A stretch of DNA of 8,958 nucleotides from Alcaligenaceae bacterium UBA6179 (GTDB taxonomy: Bacteria > Pseudomonadota > Gammaproteobacteria > Burkholderiales > Burkholderiaceae_B): positions 28,193 through 37,150 of the forward strand of contig DITR01000003.1 in the NCBI GenBank assembly GCA_002422175.1, read 5' to 3'. The notes under the pieces were generated by a model. That model was not told the DNA's origin and searched no databases. It was given only the letters and a program-made list of their open reading frames with translations. The stretch's first letter is position 1; the number at the start of each line of letters is the position of its first letter. Shown piece after piece: positions 6,334-8,958 of the stretch. The position numbers and the translations under genes were made by a program.

Positions 6334-6950
6334 CCCAGCATCTCCTCGAGTTGGGCAACTGCCGACTTCGTAATGATCACGTTTTTGTAGTGAATCAACG
6401 AAAGCGGGTCTGCGTAGCGGGGCTCAACCACAGCAACGTGTGGCAGATTGCGCGTAGCAAGGTAAATGTTTTCATCAACGTTGTCTGTAATGATCAACAC
6501 TGAATCTAAACCCATTAAGCGCAACTTATCAGCTGCTATCTTAGTTTTAGGTGACTCAAGAGTGAAATCTTCAACAATTGCTATGCGATTTTCACGTGCC
6601 AGTTGTGAAAGAATTGATCGCATACCAGCACGATACATTTTCTTGTTCACTTTTTGGCTAAAGTTTTCTTCAGGTGAGTTAGGGAATATACGACCACCCC
6701 CACGCCACAATGGTGAAGATGTCATACCTGCACGAGCACGACCGGTACCTTTTTGTTTAAAAGGCTTTCTAGTTGAGTGCTTAACTTCGGCACGATCTTT
6801 TTGTGCGCGATTGCCAGAGCGGGCATTTGCTTGATAAGCAATCACGACCTGATGAACGAGCGCTTCGTTGAAGTCACGAGCGAAAACAGTATCAGGTGCG
6901 CTAAATGTAGCTGATGACGTGCCTTGATCGTTTAGGAGCTTGATTTCCAT
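6330..6950 (-). CDS. rplD: 50S ribosomal protein L4
   Basis: L4 helps form the exit-tunnel constriction and in gammaproteobacteria also represses the S10 operon through its leader RNA. The product has 206 residues, the usual size. It begins [20 protein letters not shown]. The tunnel loop [20 protein letters not shown] lies at 62-81, followed by WRGGGRIFP at 82-90, and the globular C-terminal part includes [22 protein letters not shown] 6950 is three bases after the rplC stop, with AAGGGG upstream. Whether this L4 regulates its operon cannot be told from sequence; the gammaproteobacterial leader site before rpsJ is not obvious here. Confidence 0.98.
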   Translation of the reverse strand: MEIKLLNDQGTSSATFSAPDTVFARDFNEALVHQVVIAYQANARSGNRAQKDRAEVKHSTRKPFKQKGTGRARAGMTSSPLWRGGGRIFPNSPEENFSQKVNKKMYRAGMRSILSQLARENRIAIVEDFTLESPKTKIAADKLRLMGLDSVLIITDNVDENIYLATRNLPHVAVVEPRYADPLSLIHYKNVIITKSAVAQLEEMLG

Positions 6951-6953
6951 GCT

Positions 6954-7649
6954 TTAAGCCCCTTTCTTTAAAGGTGATTTAACAGCTGGACGAACGACAA
7001 TATCGCCACCTGAATAACCTGGTACAGCGCCTTTAACCATTAACAGACCGCGTGCAACATCTACGCGAACGACATCTAGGTTTTGAGCTGTACGTGTGTC
7101 TGTTCCAAGATGACCAGCCATGCGCTTACCGGGAAAGATACGACCTGGATCTTGCGCTTGACCAATAGAACCTGGAACGCGATGTGATCGTGAGTTACCG
7201 TGCGAAGCACGCTGTGATTTAAAGTGGTGGCGCTTGATGGTACCTGCAAAACCTTTACCGATGGTTGTGCCCGTCACATCAACTTGCTGACCTGCTTCAA
7301 ATATTGACTCGACGGGAATAACTGCACCTGGCGCAAATTCTGCGGCAGCAGTTGGGTCAAGTCTAAATTCTTTTAGTATGCTTGGGGCTTCTACACCAGC
7401 TTTGGCATAGTGACCCGCTTGTGGTTTCGCTACGCGTGATGCGCGACGTGTACCGTATGCTAGCTGAACCGCTGCATAACCATCTGTTTCAAGCGACTTA
7501 ACTTGGGTGACGCGGTTGTTTGACACATCTAGTACTGTTACAGGAATGGATTCGCCATCTTCCGTAAAAATACGAGTCATGCCAACCTTACGGCCAACCA
7601 AACCAAGCCGATGTGAGGCAGGTGTGGGTGTTGGTGTCGATTTCGACAT
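6954..7649 (-). CDS. rplC: 50S ribosomal protein L3 with N-terminal extension
   Basis: L3 starts 50S assembly and reaches toward the peptidyl-transferase centre. From ATG 7649 the product has 231 residues against 209 in E. coli. About 13 extra Ser/Thr/Pro-rich residues ([14 protein letters not shown]) precede the usual [14 protein letters not shown]. The central arm [20 protein letters not shown] lies at 157-176, and Gln164 aligns with the glutamine methylated by PrmB in E. coli. Two ATG codons are adjacent (7652 and 7649). I prefer the second because the GGAG Shine-Dalgarno sits 6 nt before it but only 3 nt before the first; the first would add one Met. The gene follows a 195-nt structured gap after rpsJ. 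Confidence 0.95.
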   Translation of the reverse strand: MSKSTPTPTPASHRLGLVGRKVGMTRIFTEDGESIPVTVLDVSNNRVTQVKSLETDGYAAVQLAYGTRRASRVAKPQAGHYAKAGVEAPSILKEFRLDPTAAAEFAPGAVIPVESIFEAGQQVDVTGTTIGKGFAGTIKRHHFKSQRASHGNSRSHRVPGSIGQAQDPGRIFPGKRMAGHLGTDTRTAQNLDVVRVDVARGLLMVKGAVPGYSGGDIVVRPAVKSPLKKGA

Positions 7650-7659
7650 CATTTTCTCC

Positions 7660-7695
7660 CGGGTTTAACCCGATTCCCGACTTCGATTGGTCGGG
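7660..7695 (-). other. Two hairpins just upstream of the rplC ribosome-binding site
   Basis: CCCGAC/GTCGGG (7690-7695 with 7676-7681, 8-nt loop) is followed directly by CGGGT/ACCCG (7668-7672 with 7660-7664, 3-nt loop). The second stem ends at the first base of the GGGAG Shine-Dalgarno (7660-7656), so its folding could limit ribosome access. Both stems are GC-rich and perfect but short. Confidence 0.5.
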
Positions 7696-7706
7696 GCTAA
7701 TCAATA

Positions 7707-7722
7707 TTCGGATGTTTCCGAA
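7707..7722. repeat. 6-bp perfect hairpin in the rpsJ-rplC gap
   Basis: The arms TTCGGA (7707-7712) and TCCGAA (7717-7722) flank a 4-nt loop. It is not followed by a U run on the transcribed strand. It is listed because, with the other stems, it makes the gap unusually rich in local pairing. Confidence 0.4.
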
Positions 7723-7792
7723 CGCTACAAAATGAATAGTAAATTATGCCTTTCAGCTTAATTTACATATTTATCTCGGTTACCTCAATTGG

Positions 7793-7820
7793 GTAAGCCT
7801 TGCATCATAGCATGGCTTAC
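7793..7820. repeat. 28-bp dyad element covering a -10 box
   Basis: GTAAGCC (7793-7799) pairs with GGCTTAC (7814-7820). After a single T/T mismatch, TGC (7801-7803) pairs with GCA (7810-7812), leaving a 6-nt centre. That centre is exactly the TATGAT -10 candidate of the minus strand. The symmetry suggests an operator covering a promoter; as RNA it would be a stable hairpin 24 nt after the rpsJ stop, but without a U tract. Confidence 0.55.
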
Positions 7821-7833
7821 GTATAAATCACAA
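7804..7833 (-). promoter_or_regulatory. Candidate extended -10 promoter ahead of rplC
   Basis: On the minus strand, TTGTGA (7833-7828) and TATGAT (7809-7804) are separated by 18 bp, and TGC directly precedes the -10, giving the extended -10 form TGnTATGAT. The -35 matches four of six and the -10 five of six consensus bases. It would drive rplC onward with a leader of about 150 nt, independent of tuf-rpsJ transcription. Confidence 0.5.
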
Positions 7834-7844
7834 GCTAGCTTCGA

Positions 7845-8156
7845 TTATTGCAATGCAATTTCTACGTCTACACCTGCAGGTAAGTCAAGACGCATCAGCG
7901 CATCTACAGTTTTATCTGTCGGATCAACGATATCCATCAATCGTTGATGGGTACGAATTTCCATTTGATCACGCGATGTGCTGTTTACGTGAGGTGAGCG
8001 AAGTAAATCGTAGCGACGTATACGAGTAGGAAGCGGAACTGGACCGCGAACTACTGCACCCGTACGCTTAGCCGTATCAACAATTTCAGCAGCTGATTGA
8101 TCAATAAGTTTGTAATCAAATGCTTTGAGACGAATACGGATTTTTTGATTTTTCAT
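7845..8156 (-). CDS. rpsJ: 30S ribosomal protein S10 (NusE)
   Basis: S10 is a 30S head protein and, as NusE, joins NusB in transcription antitermination and links NusG to the ribosome. The product has exactly the canonical 103 residues. It begins [20 protein letters not shown] and contains [20 protein letters not shown] at about 36-55 and [20 protein letters not shown] at about 56-75. The start is ATG 8156, with GGAAA about 5 nt upstream. A longer in-frame reading from TTG at 8168 overlaps that Shine-Dalgarno and lacks family support. It is the first gene of the S10 operon, 55 nt after tuf and 195 nt before rplC. Confidence 0.97.
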   Translation of the reverse strand: MKNQKIRIRLKAFDYKLIDQSAAEIVDTAKRTGAVVRGPVPLPTRIRRYDLLRSPHVNSTSRDQMEIRTHQRLMDIVDPTDKTVDALMRLDLPAGVDVEIALQ

Positions 8157-8178
8157 GTCAGTTTCCAAAGAACGAATC

Positions 8179-8202
8179 GGTAACCTGATACATCAGGTTA
8201 CC
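8179..8202. repeat. Perfect 10-bp hairpin between tuf and rpsJ
   Basis: The arms GGTAACCTGA (8179-8188) and TCAGGTTACC (8193-8202) are perfectly complementary around a 4-nt loop. The structure begins 9 nt after the tuf stop and ends 22 nt before the rpsJ ATG. On the transcribed strand it is followed by GATTCGTTCTTTGG, which has only scattered U, so it is at best a weak terminator or attenuator. An RNA-processing or mRNA-stability element at the str/S10 boundary is an alternative. Confidence 0.7.
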
Positions 8203-8211
8203 TTGTGATTA

Positions 8212-8958
8212 TTATTTCAAGATTTTAGCGACGACGCCGGCGCCGACTGTACGCCCGCCCTCGCGAATGGCGAAGCGTAAGCCTTCTTCCATAGCGATAG
8301 GGGCTAACAATTTAACAGTCATTGACACGTTGTCACCTGGCAACACCATCTCTTTGTCTGCTGGCAAGTCGATTGTGCCCGTTACGTCAGTCGTACGGAA
8401 GTAAAACTGGGGACGGTAGCCGTTAAAGAATGGCGTGTGACGGCCACCCTCTTCTTTGGACAAAATGTAGACTTCGGCTGTGAAGTCTGTGTGGGGCAAT
8501 ATCGAACCCGGCTTGGCCAACACTTGACCACGCTCGACCTCTTCACGCTTGGTGCCACGCAACAAGATACCCACGTTATCGCCCGCCTGACCTTGGTCAA
8601 GCAACTTGCGAAACATCTCAACGCCTGTGCACGTGCTCTTGAGTGTGTTGTGAATACCCACAATCTCAATCTCTTCGCCCACTTTTACAATACCGCGCTC
8701 AATACGACCGGTCACCACTGTGCCACGACCCGAGATCGAAAACACGTCTTCTACAGGCATCAAAAACGCGCCATCAACCGCACGCTCTGGCAATGGAATG
8801 TAGGTGTCTAAGGCCTCAGCTAACTTCATGATCGCCTCTTCACCCATTACGCCTGTGTCGCCGTCGAGCGCCAACTTGGCTGAACCCGTAATGATTGGGG
8901 TGTCATCGCCAGGAAAATCGTACTTTGAAAGCAGCTCACGCACTTCCATCTCGACCAG
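8212..8958 (-). CDS. tuf: Elongation factor Tu, N-terminus beyond window
   Basis: EF-Tu carries aminoacyl-tRNA to the ribosome as a GTP complex. The 248 residues present start in frame at the window edge with [20 protein letters not shown], corresponding to about residue 148 of roughly 395, so the GTP-binding P-loop and switch regions lie outside. Visible are the end of domain 1, then domain 2 with [20 protein letters not shown] and [20 protein letters not shown], and domain 3 with [20 protein letters not shown] and the C-terminal [17 protein letters not shown]. The internal ATG at 8949 is not the start. Lysine codons are 7 AAG to 6 AAA, less A-biased than rplE (2 to 7). Genes upstream are probably fusA and the rest of the str operon, by family context. 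Confidence 0.97.
   Translation of the reverse strand: MVEMEVRELLSKYDFPGDDTPIITGSAKLALDGDTGVMGEEAIMKLAEALDTYIPLPERAVDGAFLMPVEDVFSISGRGTVVTGRIERGIVKVGEEIEIVGIHNTLKSTCTGVEMFRKLLDQGQAGDNVGILLRGTKREEVERGQVLAKPGSILPHTDFTAEVYILSKEEGGRHTPFFNGYRPQFYFRTTDVTGTIDLPADKEMVLPGDNVSMTVKLLAPIAMEEGLRFAIREGGRTVGAGVVAKILK

Larger units (their letters stand above)
7650..7844 (-). promoter_or_regulatory. Structured gap between rpsJ and rplC, possible internal promoter and leader
   Basis: This 195-nt gap is far longer than any other junction inside the operon. Reading leftward from rpsJ it has a promoter-like sequence (7804-7833) overlapped by a 28-bp dyad (7793-7820), then an A+T-rich stretch. Three short perfect hairpins follow: TTCGGA/TCCGAA at 7707-7722, CCCGAC/GTCGGG at 7676-7695 and CGGGT/ACCCG at 7660-7672. 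The last overlaps the start of the rplC Shine-Dalgarno. No U run follows any of them closely, so they resemble leader or translational control structures more than terminators. No open frame of interest was seen. Confidence 0.6.

Noticed and set aside
8179..8202. Classical intrinsic terminator after tuf
   Set aside because: The stem is good, but the transcribed strand lacks a U run directly after it, and rpsJ follows closely.
8437..8811. Rightward open frame of 124 codons inside tuf
   Set aside because: It is antisense to the certain EF-Tu coding sequence; GC-rich coding regions commonly leave such frames open.

Overview
The window is a piece of the main ribosomal-protein locus of a bacterium. 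Nearly all of it reads leftward, on the minus strand. From right to left it holds the end of tuf (EF-Tu), the complete S10 operon (rpsJ, rplC, rplD, rplW, rplB, rpsS, rplV, rpsC, rplP, rpmC, rpsQ), and the start of the spc operon (rplN, rplX, and rplE cut by the window edge). Every ribosomal gene is intact, close to its usual family length, and free of frameshifts.

The proteins look betaproteobacterial, order Burkholderiales. The evidence is tuf directly followed by rpsJ, an L3 with a Ser/Thr/Pro-rich N-terminal extension, and an S3 with a long Arg/Pro/Ala tail. The L3 sequence reminds me most of Alcaligenaceae such as Bordetella or Achromobacter, but the DNA is much richer in A+T than those genera. 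A low-GC member of or near Alcaligenaceae is my best guess; it rests on memory, not a search.

The unusual part is the S10/spc junction. Instead of rpsQ running into rplN, about 1.77 kb separates them. It holds a full-length aldehyde dehydrogenase gene (1367-2794) on the opposite strand. The gene converges on rpsQ, and a strong two-way hairpin terminator (2821-2856) lies between the two stop codons. It diverges from rplN across a 269-bp control region (1098-1366). That region contains nested inverted repeats, plausible divergent promoters, and a GC-rich leader segment with hairpins upstream of rplN. The spc operon here should therefore have its own promoter and be uncoupled from S10 transcription.

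Inside the S10 operon most genes are tightly packed, from a 4-nt overlap to 12-nt gaps, with Shine-Dalgarno (SD) sequences often overlapping the upstream stop codon. The two exceptions are a 55-nt tuf-rpsJ gap with a perfect 10-bp hairpin, and a 195-nt rpsJ-rplC gap. The latter holds a near-perfect 28-bp dyad over an extended -10 box and three more hairpins before rplC. It is the likeliest place for an internal promoter or leader control.

I see no CRISPR, tRNA, rRNA gene, insertion sequence or defence system. The candidates for something undescribed are the aldehyde dehydrogenase inside the ribosomal supercluster and the two structured non-coding gaps.
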